From Tetraselmis striata (lineage: Eukaryota > Chlorophyta > Chlorodendrophyceae > Chlorodendrales > Chlorodendraceae), in assembly GCA_006384855.1 (NCBI GenBank), contig VCJN01002565.1, positions 19,935-83,934 on the forward strand: a DNA stretch of 64,000 bases, in the 5' to 3' direction. Positions 23,000 to 32,781 of the stretch are shown in pieces; the stretch's first letter is position 1, and each line of letters begins with the position of its first letter. Position numbers and translations under genes: made by a program. Under the pieces are notes generated by a model. It ran no database searches. It saw only the letters and a program-made list of their open reading frames with translations, and had not been told where the DNA came from.

Positions 23000-23318
23000 A
23001 AAATGAGAACTACGGCATTCATAATCACCAACATCATATCTTTCTGTCCCAGAGAGAGGGAGAGGGAGTAGGTAAGCGATTGAAATAAAAAACGCGCGTT
23101 GTATGAACATGCCGCCGACATGCACGACATGCCGACTGCACGATGGTGCGGGCTGCGCACCGGAATAACAGTTTCCGAGGTGGTGGAATGGCAATATCAA
23201 TTACTCAATCCATATTGACGACGCCCATTGGGTGGATGCCAATGCGAGATTGTCTTATATTGAGAAAAGTACCGTCTATACTCTAGTCTTCCCAATTACT
23301 ATATTTTGGACCATCGGA

Positions 23319-23353
<35 letters not shown>

Positions 23354-23640
23354 TGAGGGAAGGAGTCAGTAGAGTGCACCAGGAGAGTAAAGTGCATAGG
23401 GAGGGAAGGTACATTATTCACTATAAATACATCATGTATATTGGCTGTATCGGCAGAGTAGCACTATAGTGCAGTAGTGCACTACTAATGTAGGTTGTTG
23501 CTGCTAAATGCATATAACTACGATGCCGAGGTCGTCATAATGAAAGTGCTCAATCAGCTGCGCATATACAGCAATAGACGCGCATGATGCAATTTCGTAA
23601 ATGACATGTCGTTTTTAAATCAATGTAGATATAATACCGG
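23000..23640. other. intergenic, (GA)n microsatellite
   Basis: No gene is seen. An (AG)n run is at ~23321-23351, and GATA units occur slightly upstream (22850-22872). The right edge adjoins the DIRS element. Confidence 0.6.
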
Positions 23641-23761
23641 TTTACCCAAGGAGGCACTGTTTGCCAAGAATGTCAGCTCGCTTACATTGGAGGCTAAGAC
23701 GAGAACCACAGGCTTGGCCTGGGTGTCTCCTAGCGCAAAAAGATGGTTGAGGGTGGGTGGG

Positions 23762-23939
23762 TGCGCGAGCCGGTTGAGGCGAGCGCAAAGCAGAGAGTGC
23801 CTGTGCCCGAGGGTGGATCCCTCAGGTCGTAGTGCTGGTGCGGGCCGGCAGGCCTTAGTCCGTGCGCCGACCTCGGGGGTCGTGCGCAGTACAACATAGC
23901 TAATGTACTGTAAACCTCTAGATGACTACATCTGACCAT
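23762..23939 (-). repeat. DIRS A2 split direct repeat
   Basis: A 178-bp copy of 28367-28544, in the same orientation. It is flanked on each side by a copy of the 26-bp B repeat that begins TTTACCCAAGGAGGCACTGT (23641 and 23939). Confidence 0.9.
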
Positions 23940-23995
23940 TTACCCAAGGAGGCACTGTTTGCCAGAGACGAAAGCCAAAGGCTAGCACAGGAAGC

Positions 23996-25250
23996 TTAGG
24001 CCGGCGGCCGGACGGGGACGAGCCAACCGAAGAACCTCCAGGCCGCAGGAGTCGGGCGCATGGTCGGGTCGATGTACTTCCCGGTGACCACCTCGCTGTT
24101 TTTCGACCAGTCGCCCATGTGCTTGATGGCCGGCAAAGGGACGCCGACGCAGCTTGCTGCGGAAGCGGCACCCTTGCGTAAACTGTGCGATGTCCACTTG
24201 AAACCGGTGGGAGGTCGGGCGCCTGCCGCCAGGTAGGCTTCCCGCAACCACTCGGTAAGAGTGGCTGAAACCGACCAAGTGGCGGAAGACTCCAGCGGGG
24301 AGATGCTCCAGAACTTGGGCGGCGGGCTGGCGCCGTAGAAACGGCGGCAGTAGGCGTCGCGACTGACGGTGTACCAGTCCAGCAGGTCAGCGAAGTCCGG
24401 AACGGCGGCGATGGGCAGAGTTATCAGGGGCTTCGCGGAAACCCTCGTACGCTGGTCGCCTTTCTGTTTGCGGACGTACAGTAGAATGCTTCCGGACGGC
24501 CGGTCGACCACTAAATCACCGGTCTCGCAGCTAATGCCGGACTCCGCTCGGCACAGGAAGACGTACGCCGTAATCGTCGCGAGCGCGGCTCTGAAAGCGC
24601 GGATGTCCGCAATATTAGCGGGTTCCCACGCCAATGTCTGCCGAAATCCAATCGCGGTGTTCAGGATGTCAGCCGCCACGGGCGCAGGTAGGGCGACGCG
24701 GACGTCTTCCGCCGCAAGACGCTCTTGCTGGATAACCAGGCCGCGGCGCGCGTCGGCTACCATTTCGCCGAGGGCGACAGGCTGGCGCTGATGGTCGCGG
24801 AAGTACTTGTTGATGGACGAGTAATACTGTTGAAGGGACTCCGCGCCGACGGTACCTTGCAAGCCTAGCCAGGCAGTGTAGCGGACGATTGTGCTGGTAG
24901 TAGCCTGCAGCGGGCGTAAGCCTTCCTGCTCGCAGAAAGTAGCGAAAGAGCGCATGCCGCTGTCGTAGTTGCGGTAGGTGCCGGCCGCCAGCGAACCTGT
25001 AAGCAAACCGAGCGCCGCTTGACCAACGTCGTCGGTCCCCAACAAAGACCGGAGCTCGGCCGCCATTGATGCCGACCAGGGCGCCTCCGAGCCGGCGCGC
25101 GCCGCAAGCCGGTAGCGCGCGCGTCGAGTGTGGGACAGGCGGCCCGGGTATTGCACACCGTACTGCACACCGTACTGCACACCGTACTGCACACCGTACT
25201 GCACACCGTACTGCAGCGACGGCTGTACGGTCATAGCCCGGCCTAGCGAC
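23996..25250 (-). CDS. DIRS tyrosine recombinase
   Basis: Lambda-integrase-type recombinase thought to integrate the circular DIRS cDNA. The coding part covers about 400 residues ending at the stop codon at 23998-23996. Visible catalytic elements are an Arg in LCRAESGIS, the HSLRKGAAS box (His-x-x-Arg), a His in IKHMGDWS and the presumed nucleophilic Tyr in TGKYIDP. A core-binding region with SLAAGTYRNYDSGMRSFATF precedes them. The frame is open far upstream through the RT ORF in another frame, so the actual start is uncertain. An overlapping ORF arrangement is usual in this family. Near its N terminus a tandem repeat encodes YGVQ units. The ORF appears intact. Confidence 0.88.
25152..25213 (-). 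repeat. 12-bp tandem repeat in DIRS ORF
   Basis: About five copies of TGCACACCGTAC. In the recombinase frame they encode repeated YGVQ, between the RNase H and recombinase regions. This is a probable length-variable linker. Confidence 0.9.
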
Positions 25251-27066
25251 CCCCGGCGGAGGTGCAGCCATGCCGGCGTGGCAGCCGAAAAGCCACGACG
25301 CTCCAGCCGGGCAGTCCGACCCCCGCGCGCGTTCCCCGCCGCCCAGGAAAGAAGAGGTCGCGGGTAGGCGGGTAGACAATCGTCTCGGTGGCGAGGTCCT
25401 GCAGCAGCTGGTACCAACGCCGTCCTGGCCAGTGCGGTGCGATGACCGTGGCGGCCGCGCCCGACTGGCGCAGTTTGTCCGCCAAATCGTCTAACAAACC
25501 CCACGGAGGATTGCAATAATTGCGCTCCCTGCGCCAGAACTCGTCCGGCAAATGGAGCGAATCCACCGCTTCGCAATGCGGGTCGCGCCAGCGGGAATTG
25601 TACCGCGGAAGTTGCGTATTTTCCATTGACGCAAATCTGTCGACGGTGTGCGGACCCCACAAGCGCTGCAGGTACGCGAATATCCGCGGATTGAGCTGCA
25701 AGTCGGAGTCGTCCAGCTCCCTGCTGAGTCGGTCCGCCCAAACGTTGGCTGCAGACTGGATGTATCGGGGCCTGATGGAGATGTCGTGGATATCCAGGAG
25801 GTGCCACAGCTTGCGGAGCTCCTCCATCATGACGGGCGACCGAGAGGTAAGGTTGGTCAGCGCTGCCACTACGGCCGTGTTGTCCTCGTGCAGTAAGACG
25901 CGCCGTCCTCGGAGCTGGGGCAGGAACGATTCGACCGCGTGACGTACCGCGCGAAGCTCCTTCCATGTGATGTGACGCGAGCGGTCGTCCTCGTACCAGA
26001 AGCCGCGCGCCTGGTAAGCGCTGTTGTTGTTGAGCACAGCCCCCCATCCGTACGAGCTGGAGTCCGCGTGCAGATACGCGGTCTCCACAGGCTTGTACAT
26101 AGAGCGACCGTTGTGCTGCGCAGGTACCTGGGTCCACCACTCTAGGTCGCGGCGCAGCTGGTTTGTCATCTTGACGCGCCCGCCCCAGCCCTGCCGGGTG
26201 GCGAGGACGCAGTGCAGCTCCCGCAAAAAGAAACGGGCCGGCGTAACTGCCAAGTACAGGAACTGCGCCTTGCCCGCAAAGGACGCCAGCTGCCGAGCTG
26301 GGAGCCAGCGGTTGTTGGAGGCTGCGCGGCCAAGGAGCGAACGGGCGGCCTTGGCTAGAGCGATGAGCTTCTCCTCGGGGGCGCGGAACTCGCCGCGCTT
26401 CAGGTCGATGATCAGGCCCAGGTGAGGGCCGACCTGGGTGGGCTCCCAGACTCCCTTGTTGGGGTTGCGCAGTAGGCCCAGGCGGTCCAGCAAGGTGCTT
26501 AACCGGACGCGTAGGTCCAGGGCTGCCTCGCGGGAGTCCGCGAGGAAAAGGAAGTCGTCCATATAGGGTAGGAGCCGCTCGCCCCGCCAGCGAGTGTTGC
26601 GCAGGAAACGGCGAGTAGGCTTGGACGGGGCCGTGGGAGGCAACGCTGGGTCGCGCTGCTTCAGGGGCGTCCGCAGGTAGTCCGTAAAGGCCGCCGTCAA
26701 TTTGCAGAAGTAGTACGACGAGCCTGTCCAACCCATCGGTAGGCAAGCAAGTCGCCACAGCTCTCCTCGGTAGTTCACGGTAAAGAAGTCGCGGTCCTCC
26801 TCCCGAATCCCAAGGGCGTAGTAGCCGTCGGCCACGTCCATCGACACGAACCAATCTCCCGCGCGCGCCAGGTGCCGCAGGTGCTTGAGCGTTTCGTAGG
26901 ACATCGTGAACGTCTTGCACCACTTGTTGAGCTCCCGTAGGTCGATGATGAGGCGCCATTTGTTGGTGCCGGGTTTGGGGACTAGAAACATTCTGGATAC
27001 CCACTTGTTGCAGTGTCCTCGCTCCCACGCGCCAATCGCCTCGAAGCGGGGCAGTTCTGTAGCCAT
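25243..27066 (-). CDS. DIRS reverse transcriptase-RNase H
   Basis: The reverse transcriptase contains FLVPKPGTNKWRLIIDLREL, SMDVADGYYAL, LPMGWTGSSYYF and the catalytic YMDDFLFLAD. It is followed by an RNase H with YLHADSSSYGWGAVL, ITWKELRAV, HEDNTAVVAAL and ANVWADRLSREL. A C-terminal part resembles the methyltransferase-like tail region of DIRS polyproteins (DRFASMENTQLPRYNSR, YCNPPWGLL). This tail assignment is tentative. The conserved segment that normally precedes this domain (WIRQGVRIRFKNG, RPYNHGVSM) lies just upstream at ~27280-27095, but in the frame of the recombinase ORF. The RT start is therefore separated by a one-base frame change near 27090, either a mutation or a recoding site. 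Confidence 0.88.
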   Translation of the reverse strand: MATELPRFEAIGAWERGHCNKWVSRMFLVPKPGTNKWRLIIDLRELNKWCKTFTMSYETLKHLRHLARAGDWFVSMDVADGYYALGIREEDRDFFTVNYRGELWRLACLPMGWTGSSYYFCKLTAAFTDYLRTPLKQRDPALPPTAPSKPTRRFLRNTRWRGERLLPYMDDFLFLADSREAALDLRVRLSTLLDRLGLLRNPNKGVWEPTQVGPHLGLIIDLKRGEFRAPEEKLIALAKAARSLLGRAASNNRWLPARQLASFAGKAQFLYLAVTPARFFLRELHCVLATRQGWGGRVKMTNQLRRDLEWWTQVPAQHNGRSMYKPVETAYLHADSSSYGWGAVLNNNSAYQARGFWYEDDRSRHITWKELRAVRHAVESFLPQLRGRRVLLHEDNTAVVAALTNLTSRSPVMMEELRKLWHLLDIHDISIRPRYIQSAANVWADRLSRELDDSDLQLNPRIFAYLQRLWGPHTVDRFASMENTQLPRYNSRWRDPHCEAVDSLHLPDEFWRRERNYCNPPWGLLDDLADKLRQSGAAATVIAPHWPGRRWYQLLQDLATETIVYPPTRDLFFPGRRGTRAGVGLPGWSVVAFRLPRRHGCTSAGGR

Positions 27067-27281
27067 GAAATCCAGTTGTGCCTGAGTGGCGCATAGAGAC
27101 GCCGTGGTTGTAGGGGCGAGGGCGTCGCCCGTTCTTGAAGCGTATCCGGACCCCTTGGCGGATCCAACTCAAGACTTGTCCGCTCGCGCCGATGCTTTCC
27201 CAGTCTCGCCATCTTCTCCGCACGCGGTGTCGCATGTAGAGGGAGGTAGGCGTACAGGAGTCGGCGCGGCGGGCCACACCG

Positions 27282-28322
27282 TCACTTGGCGACCTTCGCC
27301 TTGGCCTTGTCGGACGCTGCGGCTGTCGCTGCGGCCTTCCGTGCCGCAGCGGCTTGCTCGCGTTGCTTGCGCCTCTCGGCGGACTCCATGGGGGCGGGCT
27401 TGTCGGGGGTAGCCTTGGCGAACGCGGCCGCGGCACGGGCCTTGCCCGCTGCGGAAAGGCTGATCTCGAGGGTCTTGTCGTCGAACGCTCGGCGGAGTTG
27501 GTCGAGTTGCCCGGACACGGCGATGCGCCGTGGGGTGCAGAACTTTGCGTGGGCGAGCTCGGCGAAAACACGGTCCGCCTCTGTAGCCGTTGGTCCATTC
27601 TTGGCGAGCTGGAGGTAGCCCAACCGGGAACGGGTGGCCTCCTCCGTCGCCAGGTGGGTGCGGTAGCAGGCGCGGAGCTCGGCAAGGGCCGCAGCCTTGT
27701 CTGCCGGCGTAGCAGACTCGGTCGAAAGCGACTCCAGAGCGCAGCGCATCGCCTCGTTGGCGCAGCTACTGAAGAAGGCATAGCAGCCTAGGTGCAGGTA
27801 TTCGTCGTACGCTGCCTGACTCCGCTTATCCGCGAGGGCGCGGGCGGTGTCGTCGGTCAGGGTCCACAAGCGGGGCTCGTCGACGTCGCGCGGGGGGCGC
27901 TCCAGACCGGGGGGGATGACTCGGCCGTAGTAGGCAAAGTCGACGTACTCGAGCTCGTTGTCGGGTGCGTCTAGCTCAGCAGGAAGGGGCTCTCGCGCTC
28001 CTTGCTCACCACCCTCGGGCGCAGGCGTGCCCGCGGGGTTGGCTGGCTGGGTACCTTCGGGAGGAAGCGGGTCAGTGGGGGGGGCGAGTCGAGCGAGCAA
28101 GGCAGCCGTAGCAGCCTCAAACTGCCCGGCCAGCCGCTTCTCCAGGGCTTCCGCTTGGGCCGTCAGGCGTTTCTCCAATTCCGCGACAGATGCCGCCGTG
28201 GCGCCGCCCGGGGCGTCGTCCGCTAAGGCGTCTTCCGGTACAGGGCGAGGGGGCATCCTGCTGTCGCGGGGTGGGGAAGGTGTAGCGTCTCGGGAGGCAG
28301 AGGCTCGGGTCCGAGTCGGCAT
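27282..28322 (-). CDS. DIRS gag-like protein
   Basis: 346 codons, starting at the ATG at 28322 just inside the A1 repeat and ending with TGA at 27284-27282. It begins MPTRTRASASRD. Features are a Pro-rich N terminus, a heptad-like coiled coil (ELEKRLTAQAEALEKRLAG), a central region (YVDFAYYGRVIPPGLERPP, EAMRCALESLSTES) and a Lys/Ala-rich basic tail. The position and coiled coil match DIRS ORF1, presumed nucleocapsid. No zinc knuckle is seen. The ORF is intact. Confidence 0.75.
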   Translation of the reverse strand: MPTRTRASASRDATPSPPRDSRMPPRPVPEDALADDAPGGATAASVAELEKRLTAQAEALEKRLAGQFEAATAALLARLAPPTDPLPPEGTQPANPAGTPAPEGGEQGAREPLPAELDAPDNELEYVDFAYYGRVIPPGLERPPRDVDEPRLWTLTDDTARALADKRSQAAYDEYLHLGCYAFFSSCANEAMRCALESLSTESATPADKAAALAELRACYRTHLATEEATRSRLGYLQLAKNGPTATEADRVFAELAHAKFCTPRRIAVSGQLDQLRRAFDDKTLEISLSAAGKARAAAAFAKATPDKPAPMESAERRKQREQAAAARKAAATAAASDKAKAKVAK

Positions 28323-28366
28323 AGAGTAAGCTGACACTCTGCTCGACTGCTAGAGTCGAGACTGCT

Positions 28367-28544
28367 TGCGCGAGCCGGTTGAGGCGAGCGCAAAGCAGAG
28401 AGTGCCTGTGCCCGAGGGTGGATCCCTCAGGTCGTAGTGCTGGTGCGGGCCGGCAGGCCTTAGTCCGTGCGCCGACCTCGGGGGTCGTGCGCAGTACAAC
28501 ATAGCTAATGTACTGTAAACCTCTAGATGACTACATCTGACCAT
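28367..28544 (-). repeat. DIRS A1 split direct repeat
   Basis: 178 bp, near-identical to 23762-23939. It forms the 5' end of the element on the minus strand, shortly upstream of the gag start. Confidence 0.9.
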
Positions 28545-29052
28545 ATATGTTATGCTATGCCGCCAGGATATCTACACAACTACTCATTGTCAGCAGTTTA
28601 CGTAGTACGCACAAAAATAATACTCGCGGGAGATTACGGGCACATTATAACTAACAATCCGTATAAATCTAAAATGACTTTTTGGTGGCTTCTGAAATTT
28701 AACAAAACTCGCATATCCTCGTGTACAATGCAATTGAGTACTAAAATAATGATATTGACTGGGATGTTACGAATTTTACCTACTAATTGCACCGGCCTGG
28801 AAATTCAATAATTAGACGATGCACGGAGGATAGTTATACCGCCCCCATGATTTATTTATCTTTGACAAATCATAAAAATACCCCCATGATTTGGAAACAT
28901 TCCGTCCCAGGCGGTCCCTTATTTTTATCATTTGCCGCCGATGATGCGCGCTGTGCGTGTGATGTGCGATGGATCTGCTGCTGCGCTGAATAATCATGGA
29001 AAAGCTTCGTCCACCGCCCCGTCAGCAGCCCGTGCAGCAGCGCATATGTATT
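28545..29052. other. AT-rich spacer between DIRS and Ginger elements
   Basis: No gene is recognised. The rightmost ~100 bp is GC-rich and continuous with sequence beyond the Ginger insertion. It may be upstream or promoter DNA of the FDM-like gene, displaced by the transposon. Confidence 0.5.
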
Positions 29053-29076
29053 TGTTGAGACCCATGTACGAAAATG

Positions 29077-29500
29077 CCCTGTGTATACACAGGTCGCCCT
29101 GTGTATACACAGGTCATCAATTTGACCTGTGTGTACACAGGTCATATTTTTAATTGACCTGTGTACACACAGGTCATTATTTTGCCTGTGTATACACAGG
29201 TCGATACCGTAATGACCTGTGTGTACACGGGTCATCTTCACTTTGATCCGTGTACACACAGGTCACCTTTTATGACCCATGTACAAACAGGTCAAATTGA
29301 TCATGACCCCTGTACACCCTGGTCATTACAGTATCGACCTGTGTATACACGGGTCACCAATGATTACCTGTGTATACACAGGTCAAATTATTTTTTGACC
29401 CATGTACACATAGGTCACTTTTTTGACCTATGTACGAACACCTCTAATTTTCTGTACATAGGACATATCGAATTCGACCTGTGTGCGAACATGTCTGTCT
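29077..29500. repeat. left subterminal palindrome array
   Basis: About fifteen variants of the 20-bp palindrome GACCTGTGTATACACAGGTC are spaced by ~5-12 bp of unrelated sequence. The outermost variant starts GCCCTG. They probably serve as multiple transposase-binding sites (inference). Diverged units such as GACCCATGTACA lie toward the inside. Confidence 0.9.
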
Positions 29501-30064
29501 GGATGTCCCATGTACCGCGTACTGGGACTGAAACTACAAGGATTCAAAACGCCCGACGTTACGGCTCTTGTGCGCCCGGTGGTGCGAAGCTACTCTACGG
29601 GCGTGCGCATTTCAAACCAGCCCGCCAACATCTGCCCAGATGCATGCATGCTCATCCGCCCCGCCCGCCCCAAGTGCCAACAAGGCAGACGCCGAACCGA
29701 CCCATACCCTAGGTATGGCAGACCTGGCCGAAGCTGCGGCGTTTGCGTCAGAAAGCGCCCACCCCCGGAAGGATGCCGCGGAAGCCGCCGCCGCCGCCGA
29801 CGCCACCACGAGGCAGCCGGCCACGCGGCGCTGGAGCGCTCCGCCGCCGTGGCACTCCACCGCATAGCGTTCAACGATAAACTGGCCTTGTGGATAGAAT
29901 CCGCCAGACACAACATCACGCGGCTTACATAGGAGGCTTGGCGAACTGCCAAGCACGATGTCATGGCATGGCGACTGCCGAAAGGGTAGGTTCTCCTGCG
30001 TGATCTTGCCCCCCCCCCCCCCCCCCCCCCCCCCACCTTCCCCCTTTCGCGCAGAGCTTCAGAT

Positions 30065-32083
30065 ATGCGTGATCGTGAGCATAGCATGACGCCGAACGCG
30101 CCTGTCCGAACGCGCCTGTTGTGCATCATAGGTCCACCTCTGATCTTGCAGTCTGACAACGGGAGGGGGTTCCTCAACCTTGTTGCACGCAGTGGCTCTA
30201 ACAATGGTAACATGGCTGTAGCAGTGGCTCAGTCTATCATCGTTTCGCCCGATAACAGTGGCTGTAACAATGTTACTGACTTTGCGCACATGCCCCTGCT
30301 CGTCTTGTTGGTACAGGTTTTACTGATGCTCAAGGCCAAGCTGCAGGTGCCGGTGCCTGCCTTGGTAACAGCCCAAGCAATGGCGGCAGCGAGCGTTTCA
30401 ACCGCACCATTGAAGAGAAGGTGCGCCTCTTCTGTTGTGAGCACAACACACCAAACTGGCCGGTGGCGGCTCACCTGGTAGCATGGCAGTACAACACCAG
30501 CTTTCGCTCAGCCATCCAGCATGGCGACATGCGCGCCCCATTCATGATTGTATATGCCGCATATAATATTTCGAATGCCAACCACTGATATGCTGTCTGA
30601 TGTGCAGGTGCCGTATGTTGCAGTCTTTGGTCAGGTGCCGCGTGTAGGCCTGCAATCCCTGCGCCTTAGCGATGACCTGGCCAACTCGCTGACCACGGAG
30701 GCGGACCTCAATGCTGCACTGGGCTTGCCGTAAGACAAGGCCATCGATGATGACAGCCCCGCTGCATCTGAGCCGAGGGCAGAGGATGCAGCAGCCCCGC
30801 CCACCGATGGCTAACCAGGTGCGACATGCGCACCCCATTCAGGAATAGAAATGCCGTATGTAATGTTTGGAATGCGTTCTACTGATATATTGTTTTATGC
30901 GCAGGTGGCGCAGGTCAACCTCAGGCGCCGGGGCGGGTGGCACCGCGGGAGTGCAGCCCTGGCCCTGGCCACAAGGAAGATTGGAACCCATTGACATCCA
31001 TTGTTGCGTGCAAAGTTTATGTGGCTGGTGGAGTGTGTGTGATAGGCCAGAGGATACCTACGGAAGAGCCTCTGAAGGGGCACCAATGCAAGGGATGCGG
31101 GATGCTCTACCACAACATCTGCACAGGTAATACAGGTGCCATTCCCCCATGTCCGTGCAAATGTATATATTGTGAATGCAGACTGACACAATTCATGTGC
31201 GCGCAGGAGGGACAGAGGAGGGCTACTGCAGCGAGCAGTGCCCCTCTATAGGGCTCAGCTGGCAAGGGGACTTCTTCGCCCCAGCTCTGCAAGACCCGGC
31301 GGAGCAGCCGCATGATAACGGTGGCACCGCAGAAGGCCAACATCATGTGACACATGTTGTACGCAAGCGCCCTCTCGACCCTGTAGGCTCTCCTGAAGAT
31401 GCAGCTGTGACGCCCTTTAGGCGGAGCGTTTGCCAGGCATGCGGTGTTGCTCAGGCCAAACGAGCTGGCCCCATGGCGGCAGCTGTGGCACGGCGGTTCG
31501 GCCCTGCGCCTGAGGTTGGCGACACTGTGCAAGTTGCTGTCCCTGGTGTGGATCGTGGGAAGGTTGATGCAACGACATTCACATTGGTTATCATTGAGGT
31601 GAGGAGCAGACTGTATGAATTTTGCCTCTGTTGGCCGCACATCACACCTGCAGTAGGTATATTTGTACGCCGGTGCCTTTAATGAATTAGTGAGCTTCCA
31701 CCCCATTGTTGTGTTGCCAGGTCACCGCCAAGGGCATGTACCGCCTGGCAAACCTGGCTGGCGTTGTGAACAGATGTTACGGTCAGTCAGACCTTGCTCC
31801 CATGAGGTCAGTGACCCCAGCACAGCTGGGACTGCAAGGGGTGGTTGACAAGTGGAGAGATCCAGGGAGTTGGAAGAAAGTCTCGCTCCGGGCCGCTGTT
31901 AGATCGGTGTCCCTCCATGGCGGGCAAGGTATGATTAATTGCAGTTGCAAGGGGCCATGCAAAACCAACGCATGTGCCTGCCGAAAAGCAAGGCGAAAGT
32001 GCAACTCTAGATGCCACAACGGCAACGCCACTTGCGTGAATTTGTATGACGCAGGTGCGTCCACCAGTGGGGGAAATGTGTAG
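30065..32083 (+). CDS. Ginger-like transposase (integrase core, Zn motif, CXC tail), exons
   Basis: In order: ILQSDNGRGFLN near 30140 (integrase motif with the second catalytic Asp); SPSNGGSERFNRTIEEK near 30375-30430 (catalytic Glu region); YVAVFGQVPRVGLQSL near 30615; and a Zn-binding block (HQCKGCGMLYHNIC then GYCSEQC, 31080-31240). Then come RRFGPAPEVGDTVQVAVPGVD (~31490-31560) and a CXC cluster (CSCKGPCKTNACACRKARRKC, ~31940-32000). This order matches Ginger/KRBA2-type proteins, in which the protein cuts and pastes the element. Coding is split by introns. Parts lie in different frames, and one intron donor near 30526 has lost its GT. An Ala-rich frame at 29713-29867 (MADLAEAAAFASES) may be a 5' exon. 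The first catalytic Asp was not found. A C run (30009-30034) sits in the missing region. Confidence 0.75.
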
Positions 32084-32179
32084 AAAATGGCAGAATGTAG
32101 TGGAAAACCCGGTGAAAAACGGTTTAATTTGATATATTTGAAAATCAAATGCAATTTGGGCAATGTTCGCACTTGGGGC

Positions 32180-32665
32180 ATACCGGGTGATAGCCCTGTG
32201 TACACACAGGTCAGTCTGCATTGGCCCAAGTAGCAAATCTGGTCTGGAAATGGCGTGTTCGCACTTGGGACATTACCCATGTTTGACCTGTGTATACATG
32301 GGTCACCAATGTAAAAAATACCTAAAATCCGACACCTTGTTTGCACATGGGGCATCTGTGAAATGACCTGGGTGAAAACATGTACTTGGGTCATATGTCA
32401 TATGACCTGTGTACAAACAAGGCAGCGATGTTCGCACTTGGGTCATTCTCTATGACCTGTGTGTATACAGGGCGATTTCAAGTGACCTGTGTATACACAG
32501 GTCATGGTCAAAATGACCTGTGTGTACACAGGTCAATGCAAGTGACCTGTGTGTACACAGGGCATACAAGGTAATGCCCTGTGTACACACGGGTCACCTA
32601 AATGCCCTGTGTGTACACAGGGCATTTTGACCATGACCTGTGTATACACAGGGCATTTTCGTACA
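32180..32665. repeat. right subterminal palindrome array
   Basis: Some fourteen palindromic units of the CCTGTGTRTACACAGG type mirror the left array. The outermost units are the GCCCTG variants. Inner units (TTCGCACTTGGG, ACATGGGTCA) are more diverged. Confidence 0.9.
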
Positions 32666-32781
32666 TGGGTCTCAACATATTCACTGCTCGCGCCCGCCCA
32701 GCCAGCCCTCGGTGCGATAGACGAGAGCGCCACTGACTGAGAAGACGCAGCTCGGTGGGATCCTCCCCTGGAAGAATAGCC

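Larger units (their letters stand above)
23641..28544 (-). mobile_element. PAT-like DIRS retrotransposon, structurally complete
   Basis: Read on the minus strand, the order is A1 repeat (28544-28367), gag-like ORF, RT/RNase H ORF, tyrosine-recombinase ORF, B1 (23964-23939), A2 (23939-23762) and B2 (23666-23641). A1 and A2 are 178 bp and near-identical. B1 and B2 share 26 bp. These split direct repeats are the hallmark of PAT-like DIRS elements, which use a tyrosine recombinase instead of a DDE integrase and leave no target duplication (family knowledge). Related elements are known from volvocine algae (for example TOC3 and kangaroo). Near-identical A copies suggest recent activity. Confidence 0.9.
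29053..32677 (+). mobile_element. Ginger-like DDE DNA transposon
   Basis: The element is 3625 bp. Its ends are perfect inverted repeats of about 43 bp beginning TGTTGAGACCCATGTACG (29053-29095 and 32635-32677), in the TGT...ACA form. The 4-bp duplication TATT lies at 29049-29052 and 32678-32681. Inside is an intron-containing gene related to gypsy-type integrases, with the C-terminal features of Ginger/KRBA2-like proteins. Ginger elements are cut-and-paste transposons related to LTR-retrotransposon integrases (family knowledge). The terminal repeats run into dense palindromic arrays. The part that should encode the H2C2 finger and first catalytic Asp is not found, so this copy may be defective. 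Confidence 0.88.

Noticed and set aside
25250-27781. Continuation of the recombinase frame as one 1261-residue protein
   Set aside because: Most of the upstream part is an out-of-frame reading of the RT/RNase H gene. Only its ends match DIRS proteins.
29077-29500. Regularly spaced palindromic repeats resembling a CRISPR array
   Set aside because: Spacers are too short and variable, the genome is eukaryotic, and the array is mirrored at the other end of a transposon with TIRs and a TSD.
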